Below are positions 13,501-26,340 of a stretch of DNA of 64,000 nt, piece after piece. A program made the position numbers and the translations under genes. The DNA lies in assembly GCF_001577835.2 (NCBI RefSeq), contig NC_029519.1, positions 35,354,775 through 35,418,774 on the forward strand, in the 5' to 3' direction. This DNA comes from Coturnix japonica. Taxonomy: Eukaryota; Chordata; Aves; Galliformes; Phasianidae. Below the pieces are notes generated by a model that did no database searches, had not been told where the DNA came from, and saw nothing but the letters and a program-made list of their open reading frames with translations. Every line of letters starts with the position of its first letter. Position 1 is the first letter of the stretch.

Positions 13501-16500
13501 GTAGTTTGTCATTTTCCAAGCCTGGATTGCTTTCCTGTTGTCCCTCTGAAACCAGCCACTGGGAGATACGTAAGGAAGCAGCAGTGCTTGGTGACCCTCG
13601 CTGGCAGCCAAAGAATTAGCCCAGTTGATGGAGCATGGCAATCCACTGTGCCAGATGAAGAAAGCAGGCTAGGGCATTTTGTGATCCTTTCACTGGTCTT
13701 CAGGGAAACAGCATCTTTTCCCTTTGCTAACCTGACTAGGAAGTTTAATTAATGCCCAAAAAACTTTACAGCACTGCCACACAGCATGTTTAGGCCATGA
13801 CCAAAGTCCTTTATGGATGGCCAGCAATGGGTTCTGCCACATGGTAATCACGGTAGCAGTAAGGACACAAGCAGAATGACCCATCTGGTGGGATGTTCCT
13901 GGGAAAGTCACTTTAGGCAGGTTAAGTCTCTTTGTCAGTTGAGACAGTGTAGAGCACACAGAGAGCATGGCTTGCAATTGCCACATACAGAACGAGACAG
14001 AGAAGGGTCAGAGAAATCCCTCTATTGAGGTATGGGGGATGTCTGCAGCCTGCCATAGGAGACCAAACTCCCTGCTAAGACAATATGAGCACTGAAAAAT
14101 CCCAACACTGACCTTCAGGTCTTTGTTTCCTCCTGTCTTGCTGCTATAATGCCTCAGAAAGAGAAAAAAGAAGGGGGAAAGCAATTTCCAAGGCCAAAGG
14201 TAGCTAGAACACAGCTAGAACCATCTGAACTCAGTTTTCAGGGATCAGCAGAAGGAAGGCCTGGCTAGCCCTATGTGCACAGCCCAAAGAACAGACCAAA
14301 CAAGGGCTTCACAGAGCAAATCATGCTCCTCCTGCAAACCACTAAAAAACCGGGGTGTGCTGCTAAGCTGCCAGCAAGCTCAGATGTATGGGGGACTTCA
14401 GCACATGAGAAACACTGCACTCTGCTGCAGCCATCACCCTCACCTCCCCTTCATTTTTCCTACACTGCTTCTACAGATGGAGCGATGTATCCAAGTGGAT
14501 TTCCATCACACTCCTATCTGCTGCTTATTCACCTGAGCTATGCCCTAAACAAAAAGAAAGATCATACACAAGAAACAGGGCACATGGGGTGCAGCAACTG
14601 GAGCTGGAAATGGCTGTTGATAAAAATCTGAGAGGAATTTATGGAGATTACGAATTGTCTTTGGTTAAATATTTCTAGTGATAGGCACACCTCAATGATA
14701 TTTAGAGGACAACTACGCTTCATGGCAGCTTTTACAGCATTGTTTCTTTTATTCCTTTGTTTGTTTTTCCCCTCCAGAAAAAGAAAATTAAATCAGAACA
14801 TTCCATCTTCAGAAGTGAAACCTGCATTTCTCTTTCCCTGTTGCCTTGTGTTGCAGCAGCCATGGAAGCAGGCCTGGCTGCTCACTACCTGCAGCAGCTC
14901 CTGCGTCCCAGAGAGCTGGACTTCCAACAGCACCTCACCATTCTCTATTGGGACAGGGTCTGCAATCTGATTCTTTCACATTCCAGACCCGCACCCTGAC
15001 TGACAACTGATAAAAACCTTCCCAGTCTTTCCCACTCCCAAAACAGCTCTCTCACAAAACCTGCTGTCAGAAAGGAAGGCTGGAACATTCTATACAGACT
15101 TATCAATGCTTCAGGCTCTTAAATATATTAAAAAAAAAAGAAAAAAAAAGAAAAAAAAAAAGCCCTGTTTATTCAAAATGTTTCAACTAACTTCAACTGT
15201 CACTCCATCTGATGACATTCATTTCTTCTCCTTTCTTCTGCCTGTCTTTTCAGTGACAGTCCAATGAAACATCCACCCCTGTAAAACATGTAGCACATTA
15301 CTGCCATGTTGATATTTCAATCAAGCATTAAAGCAGTATTGCTTTTGTACACCACTCTCACGGATGTCACTTGGAGCTTCCCCTGTGACAAACGCATCTT
15401 TTGTAAATTAAACAGTTTCTAGTCGATCGGCATCTATTAGTAAAGTAATCATCCATTACATAGTTTATGTCTTCAGGTGGAAGAAGAATGCAAAACAAAC
15501 AGCATCTTCACCATTTTTGAAAGAAGCATCTCAGTACTCAGTAACTTGAAATGATTTTTTTTTTTTTTAATTAAAATTGAAAAGAATTCTCATTCTTCTT
15601 GGACTTGTAAGAATAGGTGGAAGAAAACCACGTAGCAGAAGAAAGATTAGAAAACGCAAGGATCATCAAGAACCCCACGTAATTTAAAGGCAACTCCAAG
15701 ATAGCCCCCAATCAAACCAAACATGCAGCCAGCAGGGCAATTCTTTCAAGTATTCATCCACAGGTAGTAATTTAAAACACAATCACAGCGCGAATAAAAG
15801 CTGTTATGATCTGTGAAGTACAGCAAGGTGCCATTCAGGAGAGTTGTTTTCAATCATCCCTATCTCAGAAAATGCCTTCTGGAACAAACTTGAACAGGCC
15901 ATCCCTTCCAAAGTGACATTTGAAAGAACAGACAAAAACAGCAACTAGATGCTTTCAGTACGTACAGCAGGACTGACATCAAGATTACGCTGCAAATAGC
16001 ACAGCCCTCGTGCAGGTACCTTTAACAAAGCAGCCATTAGATGCAATACGCACTTTCCCCATTAAATTCTAAAATTCAAATTACATGCCATCTGCTGAGC
16101 ATCAGATCTACTTCAGTATTACGCAGCACATAGACTTCAAAATGAGTAAGACATCCAACTTCTGCACTTCTGCATGTAGAACTGACAGGTAAAGTCAAAC
16201 TTCCCGTTATGCTGTGGACTCTACTGCAGTGATGGAGCGAAAGTCATGATACCGCAGGACATCATGGCAACTTCCCACTGTCCCCATTGATTCCCATCCC
16301 AGTATGGCACATTTCCGTGCCCTTATCCTGCAGCTCCTTATCATCATTTAATTATTCCATTAAAGGTACAGCTGTTTGGGATTGATGACTTCACGTAAGG
16401 TACAGTATTAAGTCCTTCCTTTGAACTTTAACAGATTAGACAACATATTACCCCACTGAACCCAGGATTTCTTTCAAAACATGATATGTAATCAATGTGA

Positions 16501-19500
16501 TGATCTCCCCCAATAACACCATGTTTGCCCACATATATCCAGTCAACAGTGCAGGAAAGGCAAGTTATGAAACTCAGAAATACTTGCTTTTAGCCCTAGT
16601 GGGGCTCTCTACCCTAGAAGACAAAGATGTGCTGGAAATAGCAGCTATAGGAGGGTCTCAATTTTTGTTTGTTTTAAGGAAAAACAACAACAAAAAAAAC
16701 CCAACCCTTAACTCTTCTGCATTTGCCCTCAAAATTTATTTTCCTTGCCAAAACGCTGCCTGTACAAATCAAGTTTTAATGGCTTTCATGTATTCTGAGC
16801 AAACAGGCCAGCCAGGTCCTGAATGCAAACCAACGACCTGCAATGGCACAAAACTCCAGGGCTCGTTTTACATCATTGTAAGCTGTGGGAGCAAGTGAGG
16901 CAGAACAAGACTTGCAAGCAGGAACGTAAGCAAGAACCAAAAAGCCTAATCCATGTCACCATAATAATTTGCTTTGAGAGATTCACCTTCTAGATTGTCA
17001 TCTCATTAAACTAGCTAACACAGCAGTCTGATTAATTAAGAACGATCTCTTAATGAACTTCAAACTTAAGATGAGAAAAATCTTCCTCTGAAAGAGCAGA
17101 TATAAAAATAGAGCACGGGGAATAACAACCAGAAAAAGCAAACAAACAAACAACAAAAGAACATCTGAAGCTCAGAAACTTGAAGAAAACATGTTTAATA
17201 CCTAAGTTCCCACATATTAAGCCTTACTTAGTGCAGCATCCAAGCACTGACAGCAAGAGCCTGAGTAGAAGGCATACAGCGTTTTGTGCTTTGCTGCATC
17301 CCATAATTTCTCTGGTCATTTGAACACTATTTCAGGAATGTCCTACAGAAGTCTCAGATGCTTATTCACACCCATAGCATTCTACAAGTTACCAGAATGA
17401 TTGTAAATGTACTAACAGTTCATTCCAAACACTGCAACATGATGAAAAAGGTCTTTACTCCTTGCCAGATTGCTATCTAGAATTGCATACACTTACAATC
17501 ATTTACTACTCGATGTTTCAGGAAAACGTAAGTTCAATCTGCAGTCATTCCATTGCCAAGAATCCCTCCTGATGCAGGAACCCACCAGAACACCACCTTG
17601 GCCTGCTACAGAGCAAAGCTGATGACTGCTAAAAGCAAATGGGAAATGGGAAAAACTTCAGCCAAACTTCTACCACACAGAAAAACAGATGCTGCAACAC
17701 AGCAGAATCCAGTGCTTCTCTAAAGATCTACATTCCAACCCCATATACAAAAAGAAACGTGATGATTTATTTTACTTTATTTTTTTACTTTAAAGGAACA
17801 AAATTCATGTCAGCCATTCAGAGGCTGCAGCATCAGAGCAGTATTTGGTTCTTTTTCTCTCTCTCCCCAACCCTGTGGACATTCCAGTTCCAGTTGTGGC
17901 AGTTTATCACTGTGCACTCTGGAATGCAGTACCGACCTGCTGCGTGCCTTCAGCTCACATCACAGCTGATTTTGCAAATCTCTCTTTGAGAAAAGGCCGC
18001 AGCACTCCCAACTACAATCTCTCACCACTGTGTAACTGTGACTAAACTAAAAGAAGCAAAACAAAAAGGAGAGGGGAAGGAGGGCACAAGTCTTCACACT
18101 TTCTACTGCAAGTCTCAACAACAACAACAAAAGAACACTGAGCATTGAAGTCAGATCCTGCAAACAATAAAACTGTCCATAACTGAAAATGTAAAGTCAA
18201 CCAAAATCAGTCAATACAGAAAAACATACATACACGCACCATATTACACAGTTCAGTGCTGTGCCAAGGAAACACGGATACGTGACAACGCCTGAGACTG
18301 AACACAGTGTAATTCAAATTGTTATAAAACTGAAATCAAATGGACAGCACACATTTGACAAAAAAAGCAGGTAGTACACCTGTATGACGATCTCCCTGTA
18401 GGAATGCAGTTTAATTCACAACAGAATTTGTATCATGTACATCTTTGATGAAAACACAGAAGACAATAAAGGTCAAAGAGGCTTTACAAGCAATAGTAAT
18501 CCCAGACAGCTTCAGAGATGTAATAGAATCCAGTGGGCGTTACATGCCCCACTTCCACCAATGTCCTTTCAAACCAAACCCAAACTTTCAAATATTGCCT
18601 CTCTCATTCAGCCCCACTGCACTAAAACCTCCCCTCCATAGCAAGTGCTCCTCTACAGCACAATTGGAACAAAACCACTGCCACAGAACTGTAGGACAGA
18701 GGACAGCAGTGCTCTGGTCCAATCCTGCTCCTTGACAAGGTGTGACCAAGACACAGCCGTCACACGGCTAAAAGGCAGGTGCCGCTCATTGTGTGCTGGA
18801 TGTACTTACTGATATGTGGTACCATGAGCTCATGCACCACCTGCAGAATATCAAACAGACCATCTGTCATATGATTAGAGATGCTTGCAGCCCTGTCAAA
18901 CAATCTCAGGCATCCAATGGAGGCAAGCTCTTCAGAGCAAAGGGTGTGGCACTGAATCAGTCATCATTCTTCACCAGCCATAGCTGCAGGCCATTCCATA
19001 TGCACATCTGGTCAGGAGTACAGTTTAGCACTTGAATATACTTTCAAAAGAAACAAGAGGTGTGTAAAGTGCTCTTCCTTAATTAACAACACCAGGAAGC
19101 CGCTAATGCACAACTGAGAACGTTCCAGCAGGACCTTAGTTGAAAATAGACATTCTTCTAAATCTTTTCCCGATACTGAAAGTAAAAACAGGTTTGACAT
19201 ATCTAGACCTCGACATCTTGATTTTAAGAACAACTTGTGTATTATGGAAGGCATCCCAGTACAGTTGTTCTGCTTTTCCAATGAAGACTAGAGTTAGATT
19301 TAACAAGTAGAGAAAACCAGCGCAGATACACCAAGGCAGGTCCAACCTGTGGTACTGCACAGCGGCAAGTTCGCACAAACTGGAGTTGGCTTTCCCAAGA
19401 CAATATGTGTTTTATGCATACAAACAATTACTTTGAATACAATAAGTACTCAGAGCTGATGAGATAAAAGTGCCTTTCTTCAAGTACAAACAGCACTGAA

Positions 19501-22500
19501 GTTCAAAGGAGAGCATCGGATCTTGTTCTGTGAGATGCAAACGACTCTTTCAGTTGGCAGAATACTCCATATCACTCACATACTGCCTCCAGCACAGAAC
19601 CACAAACAATCAAAACAACTGTCCCTCAGGCTCTCTGTTATCCTTTTAGAAAGCAAGAGCCAGAGATTGACTTCATCAGGTAGGAACTTCACCGCTAATG
19701 ACTGTTTAATACAGAAAACTTCACTGGAAGAGCGTTCAGCAAAGCTCAAAATCTGCTACTTCCAAACAAAATAGAATAAAAGCATAAAAAAGAAAAACCC
19801 TGCAAAAAAAGCAACAAAAGGACAACCATAATTTCTCTATCAGTCCAATTTTGAGCCCACAGCTGCTTCTTCCAAAAGAAAGACAAGTCAATTTGTCCAC
19901 AGAGACAACTCTCAAATGCATCACTGAAGATGAGCGTTCACTTGCTTCACCCAGTAAAACACTCAAAGCCTGGAGTTACATCATCATTCTGCCTATTTTT
20001 ACTGTAAGAGACTGTTTGCAGGGCAAGATACTTCACATTTGAGCTTAAAACACATTTTATGAGCAATTAAAATAAAATGTAGTATGGTCAGAGTTTCTAA
20101 TCTACTTTCATACACAGTAAAAATCAGCCATTCATAAGCACATTGTCAACACAGACACAACACGGAATCTAATTCTGGAACCATGCGGTGAAAGTTTCTT
20201 TTGGCTTCTAGAGTTTTACAGCAACAAACATTAAAACAATCACTAAGAAGTTTGTGTAGTAATGAATTCTTACTAACAGAAAAGATGCTTAGGATCAAGC
20301 CCTGTGACAGCTGCGTTGCTGCTTTGCAGCAAAGCTGAACACAAACACACGCTGAAACCAATGGAGAAACTCAGAAGGAGCAGATGTTAAGAACACAGTT
20401 CCATGGCTGGTGGAGTTGATCTATCTGCATTTTGAGCTCTGCAGGTGTGCTCTCCCATCTCTGGGCCTGTCTCCTTCCTCACAGCAGCACCAGTTTTCTT
20501 TCAGTGACAACTAAAGCTGATCCTACTGGAAATAACACTGGTAAAAACAGGGGTTTCATTTCAGTCTAATCAACTCCAAGTTCACTGTTTATCCCCTAAT
20601 TTACCACTGGTTGGCAAGACAGGGGCAAGTAACCAGAATCATAACAGTCCAGACAGTGGGATGCATTACCCCTCTGCAAACTTCTCCCACTTCTTATGCA
20701 GGCTGCTCTAATCAAGACTTTCATGACACAGCAGTTCTAGAATCTCAGCATTGTTTCCATTTACATCTGTCTGAAGACGTGTCACCATGGCAGTACCATA
20801 TGCTGGTCTTCCATTACTGGCGGGGTATTATTCTGATTTTTAGTCATGCGTATGAAATAAAAAATAGTGAAATCTGTAACAATTTCTGGATTTCAGAGTG
20901 TCGACAACAACAAAACCCATTTAATGGGATTCAACTTGTCACCCATTCACTATAAATTTTAGTAAATGAAAACAGGGAATCCTCTTTTCTTATTCATAAT
21001 TATAATCTTAGTAACATTCCTAAGCAATGAATTTTCACCAAAGGCTTGAACACAAGCTATTTAATTGGAATAAGACAAGAACTAACATAGCCTGAGCAAA
21101 TACTTTTAGTTGTAAGTAACTTGTACTATTCGATCACTATACAGAACTCTATCCATACAATGAAAATTTACTTCAAAGTAATGGCTGTGAAGGAAAGTCA
21201 GTTTCCATTCTCTGATAAAATAAGGTAGCTCTGAAGGGCTCCTTTGTTTAACCACACTGCAAGAGGAAAACATCTCTAGTAATCAGCTCAGCTCCATTTG
21301 AGGGTCTATTTTCCTCCTTGTGTACAGTTTCTCATTAACTGTCTTACATTGTGCATGAGAACTACTGTAATATTACACTGTAAGTCAAGATAGGTTTGAA
21401 TCGAAGTAGCTGTAGTAGGCAAGCACTACAGACGTGGGTCTGGGTAAACCACAGTCTAGACCACTTGCCCCATTTTACGTAACAGGTCACAGTCCTTGGC
21501 TCCAGCAGCAGTACATACTTTAAACACATAAGCAAATACTCTGCAGCATTTCCTGACTTGTTCACTGTACATGCTCTGAGACGAAAGATACAGAGCAGCC
21601 CTATTGCACCCAGAGAAGAGGTGTTATGAGTTACTGTACCATTTTCACTAACACTAAAATCAACATGTAACCCCAATCCAATGACAGACTGGTTAAAAAA
21701 CCCACACACCCAACCACTACGTATTTCAGCGCTGCCTGATGCTATCGCAGCTCCATTAGCACTGCAGCACTGGAATTCTGCTTTACACGGGATAAACAAA
21801 TGAGGGTGTCAGAAGTTCAGACACCGCTAGTCTCTCATTGCGAGTTCAGAACTTGCATCACAGGTTTTATTTTGAATGAATATACATCAATTAAATAAAA
21901 ACAGTTCCCAACCTGTCATTGAAACTGGAATGAGATACCAGACAGTTTCACATGGAATATGCACATTCCTGGACAGACAAGCAGGCATGAATAAGTTACG
22001 TGGAGTTAAGCAGATGATACCACAGGCTGAAATAAGGCAGGAAAAGACACTGGGAATTACAAGTGAGGGAAAAAAAGACATGATCTGATCCCACCACACA
22101 GCTGCACAAGTGGGACACCTCAACTGTACCTTACATCAGAAGTGTTAGGATTTGTACTCAAAATGGAATTAAGATCAACCCTTCTCAAGTGATTTCAACC
22201 TCAACACCATCCCTTCTCACAGCTTCTGATGCTCAACAGAGTGGAGAAAGCAAGCTCCGGTGAAACATGAAGTAACAAAGCGTCCTTCTCTAAGGGAAGA
22301 GGACACAGCATTTAACTACAGGCAACTACTGAAGCTCTGATTTGGACAGACAACTCCTACCCCAGTAACTGAAACCCATGACAGAAACAGTAGTTTTCAG
22401 CTCCCTGGAAGATGAAAGCAGCAATAGAAACATCATTACCTGTCCTCGTCAGCACTAAGAAAACTCTTACAGTGCACAAGCAGCAAAGCTGTCTGCTTTC

Positions 22501-25049
22501 TGCTCATCCAATGTTTCTCACGCACTGCCTTGGTTACAGAGTTAGCGAGTCCCCTAGAGACACTCTCGGACAAGCATACCATGAATGATTTTAAATACAT
22601 CCATGTATTGGAAGCTGCTCCTTCCCAGCAGAAAGAGAAGCAGAGGCAGAAAGAAAGTGCTGTTTCTTTTTTTCCATTGCAGCTCATTCCTTGCCACTTT
22701 GATGTGAGTGCAGACAAGCATTTAAATAAAGACCTGTTGCAAGTGCAGAATTTGTGATGCGGAATTCATTTTAGAAAAGACATCAATGTAGCAATGTATT
22801 TTATGTCAGTGACGGTGAGTAGTGAAGCACAGACTATTTACTATGCAGAAAGCAAGACGCGAGGAGCAATAACACCCATATATTTAGTCAGTGAAAAAGC
22901 TGCTACAACTCCCACATTCTCACTGTTCTGTCTCCTCTTCCTCAAACTTACACCTCAAGTTCCCTCCCCTTTCAACCATCAGCCTTCCATACGGTAACCT
23001 AAGAGTTTGCAGAGAGCAATCACTGTTGAACAGAGAAACAAAACATTAAAAAAACGCAGAACAGAGCAATTCCAATAACCAACACAGCACTCCTAGAAAC
23101 ACACAAGTCAAATCACTTTTGCCCTTGCAAGTGTGAGCTACTCTAATGTCAGTGGGGTTACTCAGAGAGGGCAAAAACAAGAACTGAGCCTCAAGGTTGA
23201 AGCTGATGTGAGATTTTCTTCCTGTTATACATAAGATATTATAGTAACAGACCTAAACCATACATATAGTAACACGCACTATCAGAAGGTCTAAAAAAGC
23301 AGATGAAAAAAGTAGGGTAAATTAAAAATAATAATAATAAAAATCACAAATTGTTCCATTAAACTTTGGAATATGGCATTTTGTCTTTCAGTTTATTTCT
23401 AGACTATTTCATACCAGTAACACTGAGACTCCCAGCTGTTCCCAAATACACCTGCTGGCCCACAGACACACGGCACAAGTCTCATTGTATGAATACTGGA
23501 GGCTAGTACTTTCTAAATCAAAGTGGATTAAAAAGGATCTTGAAACATCATGTAAGACATTTCTGTATAAAAATATCCAGGGGATGCTGTACCACAAAAG
23601 CAGAAGAAAAAAAAAAAGTCAATACAACAATACCACACTGCTTCTACACTTGCTGTAGAAATGAAGGACTTTGGGTCCACAAGTACTTTATGAAAACTTT
23701 TTAACCTCCATCACAGAATGAAGTTGAAATCAAAGCCCTGAAGCGTCAGACCTCAGACCTTCTGTAGGATGCATTACCTCCGCTTTGACAAGTTAAGGTG
23801 AGCTGCAGTAACAAGGCAAATCTAGATTGTACTGTACTGACAAACCTGGAAGATCACATGTCAGTTTTACTGACATGGAGCCTTCATTATGTTTGTATGG
23901 TTTCAGAATACACATTTTCTAAATACCTGGGAAACAGAAAGGACTCTCAAGCAAAGCCATCTCGAGGCCAGGCCACCAATACAAACAGATTGTAAATACA
24001 GATACTGTAAATACAGGTAATGTAAACTGCAGATTAAATGTGCTTGTCAGTTTCCTGTGAGGGCGATTCAGCTCCACGGCTGAGCCATGTACATTAAGTT
24101 AGGAATTCCATAGCACAAAATCCCTCTGCTTGTTTTCCATGAGTGAAGAGTGAAAGCAGTTATTTCAAACACCGCACTCTCTCAAGAAGGTCTTTACTTC
24201 CTCAGTTCTCATGACAGACCATCGAGTCTCAGGATTCAATTTCTCCTTCACCTGTAATCAATGTATTAATGGAACAACACTTATCCCGTACCTACAGGAT
24301 GGCAAGCAGTGCACTGCTACTCCCTTAGCTGTATAGTCTACTAATGACAGCAAAGACTCAAATGTTACCGCCAAGTATGTGTATCCTTGAACTCTTCAGG
24401 GCCAGAGAACACAAAGAATATAATTCTAAATTAGTATATTCCTGAGGCGCAATTGTAACAAGTAGGTCCTCAAATGTCACTTTTTGCTTCACCTTGATTA
24501 CACCGCCTCACCATCTGCTTTGCAAAGAGAAATTCAAAGTCTACCACCGAGTGACTCCTTAAATACACTACTTCTAGAGATGGGAAAGACAGAACTTTTT
24601 TATTGTCCGCTGTAAAAAAATAAAAATCAATGACTCAAAAAGGCCCATTTATCACAGGTGTAATTAACAACACCGTCCCGTACACTTTACCACCTCACTA
24701 ATATTTACAAGGCATTTGAATTCCTTTGCACTTGAAAGCACGTTAAGCACGAAGTTCACCCTGGCTGGAATTTGCTGCTGCAACAAGTGTGAGAGTGGAG
24801 CGGGCCTGTGCAGCGTGTGCTGCTTGTCAGCGCTCCGCACTGCGAGCCCAGGGCAGCTCCAGCCTCTGAGAAACACAAACCCGGGCTCTCATTTATAATG
24901 CAGGACAGCTTGTTCCACGCGTTCATAACTCCTTCTGCAAGTTTCTGATAACTCGAATGGACCGTTTTCAACATCACGTTACACACAGTGCGGAAACAAC
25001 GTGGATATATACACAAAGTTCTCTCTTCCCATTACTTTCCAGGAGCGCT
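10541..25049. other. WWC2: Intronic stretch without recognised features
   Basis: AT-rich unique sequence of WWC2 intron 1 with A-rich and T-rich runs near 15.1 and 15.6 kb. Open frames such as 21,362-21,799 (minus, 145 codons) have no recognisable domain or credible exon context. I see no RNA gene. Confidence 0.6.
15130..15162. repeat. (A9G)n A-rich low-complexity tract
   Basis: Three near-identical A-runs of about ten bases, each closed by a single G, give a ten-base period. It is on the plus strand within WWC2 intron 1. No retroposed body is recognisable upstream, so it may be a plain simple repeat. Confidence 0.85.
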
Positions 25050-25530
25050 GCCTCACAACTCGAGGCAGGTACCCGGGCGTTTCCCCGCACGGTGAGCGGG
25101 GCAGGACCGAAGGCCACCGCCTCTCCCCAGCTGGAAGAGCTGCCCCGATGACTCTCCCGCTCGCAACACGCGAGTTGCCCACGCCGCTCAGCAGAGCGTT
25201 TTGGAGGCGAGTTTTGCCCGTTTCAGCCCTCAGAGCCGGAGGAGGCTGCGGCTGGCGGGGTGCTGAGCCGTGCCGAGGCCTAGCGGGCACGCGAGGCCTG
25301 CAGCTGCTCCCCCGGCCGCGCCGTGCTCCTCGCGCCGGGACGGCCGGGCTGGAGGCCCGTGGTGCCGCACCGAGTCGGCTCCGTGCTCGGGGCGGGGGGC
25401 GGGATGGCGGCCGGCCGCTCGGCCAACTTTTGTACCTGTTGGGCGGCTCGGTCGCCCTCGGCGCCTTTTGTCCCGGGCTCCGCGGCCTCAGGCCGGCAGC
25501 ACCCCGCTGCAGCCCCCGCCTCGCACCCAC

Positions 25531-25661
25531 CTGTCCCTGGGGTCGATCCAGCTGGTCTGCTTGGTGTTGTGGTCGATGTAAAAGACTTTGCCGTCGTAAT
25601 CCCTCGCCTCCTCCCAGCCATCGGGTAAGGGGAGCTGCCCATTCCCCGCTTTCCTAGGCAT
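25531..25661 (-). CDS. WWC2: WWC2 coding exon 1: N-terminus and first WW domain
   Basis: First coding exon of a KIBRA-family scaffold. WWC proteins act at the cell cortex, bind PPxY proteins and promote LATS1/2 phosphorylation of YAP in the Hippo pathway. The 43 complete codons begin [20 protein letters not shown] and hold WW domain 1: LPxGWE near residues 12-17, the YIDHN strand near 28-32, the second Trp in TSW at about 38, and the closing DPRD. The N-terminus with the extra AGxGQ residues fits WWC2, as I recall it, better than WWC1, which lacks them. The start has A at -3 and matches the family start. The exon ends in phase 2 at AG|GTGGGT, a good donor, so the last Arg codon is split. WW domain 2, the coiled coils and the C2 domain lie outside the window, past position 1. 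Divergent position relative to DCTD matches human 4q35 synteny. Very confident in the family, confident in the paralogue. Confidence 0.95.
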
Positions 25662-25960
25662 GGTCGGCCGGCGGGGGCGGCTGCTCCATAGGGACGGAAA
25701 GAAAGAAGGGAAGCGGGAAAAGCCCCCACCCGAGCCGAGGGGACGCGGAGGGGGCCCCGCAGCCGAGCCCGGCCCGGAGCCGGAGGACGACGCTGGCGGC
25801 AGCCCGGGGAGCAGCTCCTCCAACGCCGGCTCTCGGCCCACCGTGCCGGGGCTGCCGCGGGCGGGCGGGCGGCAGCCCAGGTCAGGGATCCCGGCGGAGC
25901 CCAGCTGCCGTCTGTGCGCGGGGAGCCCGGCTGAGCCCCGGGCGGCTGCGGCCGCCGCTC

Positions 25961-25994
25961 ATTAGCATGAGATTAGCATCCACCTCATCTGCAT
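25961..25994 (-). promoter_or_regulatory. Cluster of three octamer-like (POU-type) sites
   Basis: Two exact copies of ATTAGCAT (ATGCTAAT on the WWC2 sense strand) start at 25,961 and 25,972, eleven bases apart. A related ATCTGCAT follows at 25,987. The octamer consensus is ATGCAAAT; ATGCTAAT is a one-base variant. The cluster is an AT-rich insert inside the CpG island, about 300-335 bp upstream of the WWC2 ATG. The repeats and spacing are seen directly; binding by a POU or other homeodomain factor is inferred. Confidence 0.5.
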
Positions 25995-25997
25995 GCA

Positions 25998-26018
25998 CAT
26001 TCCTCCCGCCGCATTCCT
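25998..26018 (+). promoter_or_regulatory. Pair of TEAD / M-CAT-type motifs
   Basis: CATTCCT occurs at 25,998-26,004 and again at 26,012-26,018, same orientation, fourteen bases start to start. This matches the M-CAT core (CATTCC) bound by TEAD factors. It sits directly beside the octamer-like cluster, about 340-355 bp upstream of the WWC2 start codon. WWC genes act upstream of YAP/TEAD, and WWC1/WWC2 have been described as YAP-responsive, so feedback is plausible. A seven-base motif pair can also arise by chance. Confidence 0.45.
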
Positions 26019-26340
26019 CAGGGTTAACCCTGCCGGCGCTGCCCCCACACCGCGCCCGCGGGACGGGGGGAAACCCAGACCCGGGCGGGGTCGCGGAAAA
26101 GGCACGAACAAGTTGGCGGAGGAAACGGGGGCGGGAGCAGAAGGGCCGAGGCAGGGCCTGGGGCTGACCGCGGGAGCTGCCTACGAGAGGAAGGGGAGAG
26201 CGGAGCGGGGGCGGCGAGGTGCGCCCGGCGTTCCCTTTGTCCCCGAGGCGCCGTCAGGTGGCGCAGCCCGCGGCCCTCGGGGCGCTCCAGTGCGGGCGCT
26301 GAGCTGAGAGGAGCGGAGCGGGAGGGCGGCTGTGTCCCCG

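Larger units (their letters stand above)
1..25530 (-). other. WWC2: WWC2 intron 1 (5' part)
   Basis: Everything from the exon 1 donor at 25,529-25,530 to the window start is read as intron 1. I looked on the minus strand for the next exon, which should encode the second WW domain (LTKPLSFADC... / GWEAGFDPQ-like), and found no match. A very long first intron is normal for this gene in mammals. The sequence is AT-rich and unique-looking, apart from a CR1 tail near 2.1 kb, an old CR1 piece near 10.1-10.5 kb, a short (CA)n run and A-rich tracts. Several open frames of 60-190 codons occur but none shows a recognisable domain. Alternative first exons or intronic enhancers may exist but cannot be supported from sequence alone. 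Confidence 0.85.
25050..26340 (-). promoter_or_regulatory. WWC2: CpG-island promoter of WWC2
   Basis: A sharp block of GC-rich, CpG-dense DNA in otherwise AT-rich surroundings covers coding exon 1, the 5' UTR and about 680 bp upstream. GC boxes are visible, for example GGGGCGGG at about 26,127-26,134. No TATA box is obvious, as expected for a dispersed CpG promoter. The edges are estimated by eye. The block extends well past the ATG on the plus-strand side, so it may also fire divergently, as is common for such promoters. The transcription start cannot be placed. Confidence 0.85.

Noticed and set aside
18690-18780. Possible CR1 scrap (CTCTGGTCCAATCCTGCTCC)
   Set aside because: Only a short partial likeness to the CR1 3' region; flanks do not continue the match.
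21362-21799. 145-codon minus-strand open frame in WWC2 intron 1
   Set aside because: Sense to WWC2 but no resemblance to WWC2 exons or any family, and no clear splice-site context.
25001-25657. Long plus-strand open frames across the WWC2 CpG island (up to 218 codons)
   Set aside because: GC-rich DNA has few stop codons; these are antisense shadows of the WWC2 exon and promoter with low-complexity Arg/Pro/Gly composition.
25662-25841. In-frame N-terminal extension of WWC2 by 60 codons
   Set aside because: The frame is open upstream, but the apparent start is GTG, not ATG, and the family begins at MPR. It is most simply 5' UTR.
26021-26030. GGGTTAACCC palindrome near the WWC2 promoter motifs
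   Set aside because: Ten-base palindrome resembling abutted telomere units, but too short and without a known factor fitting well.
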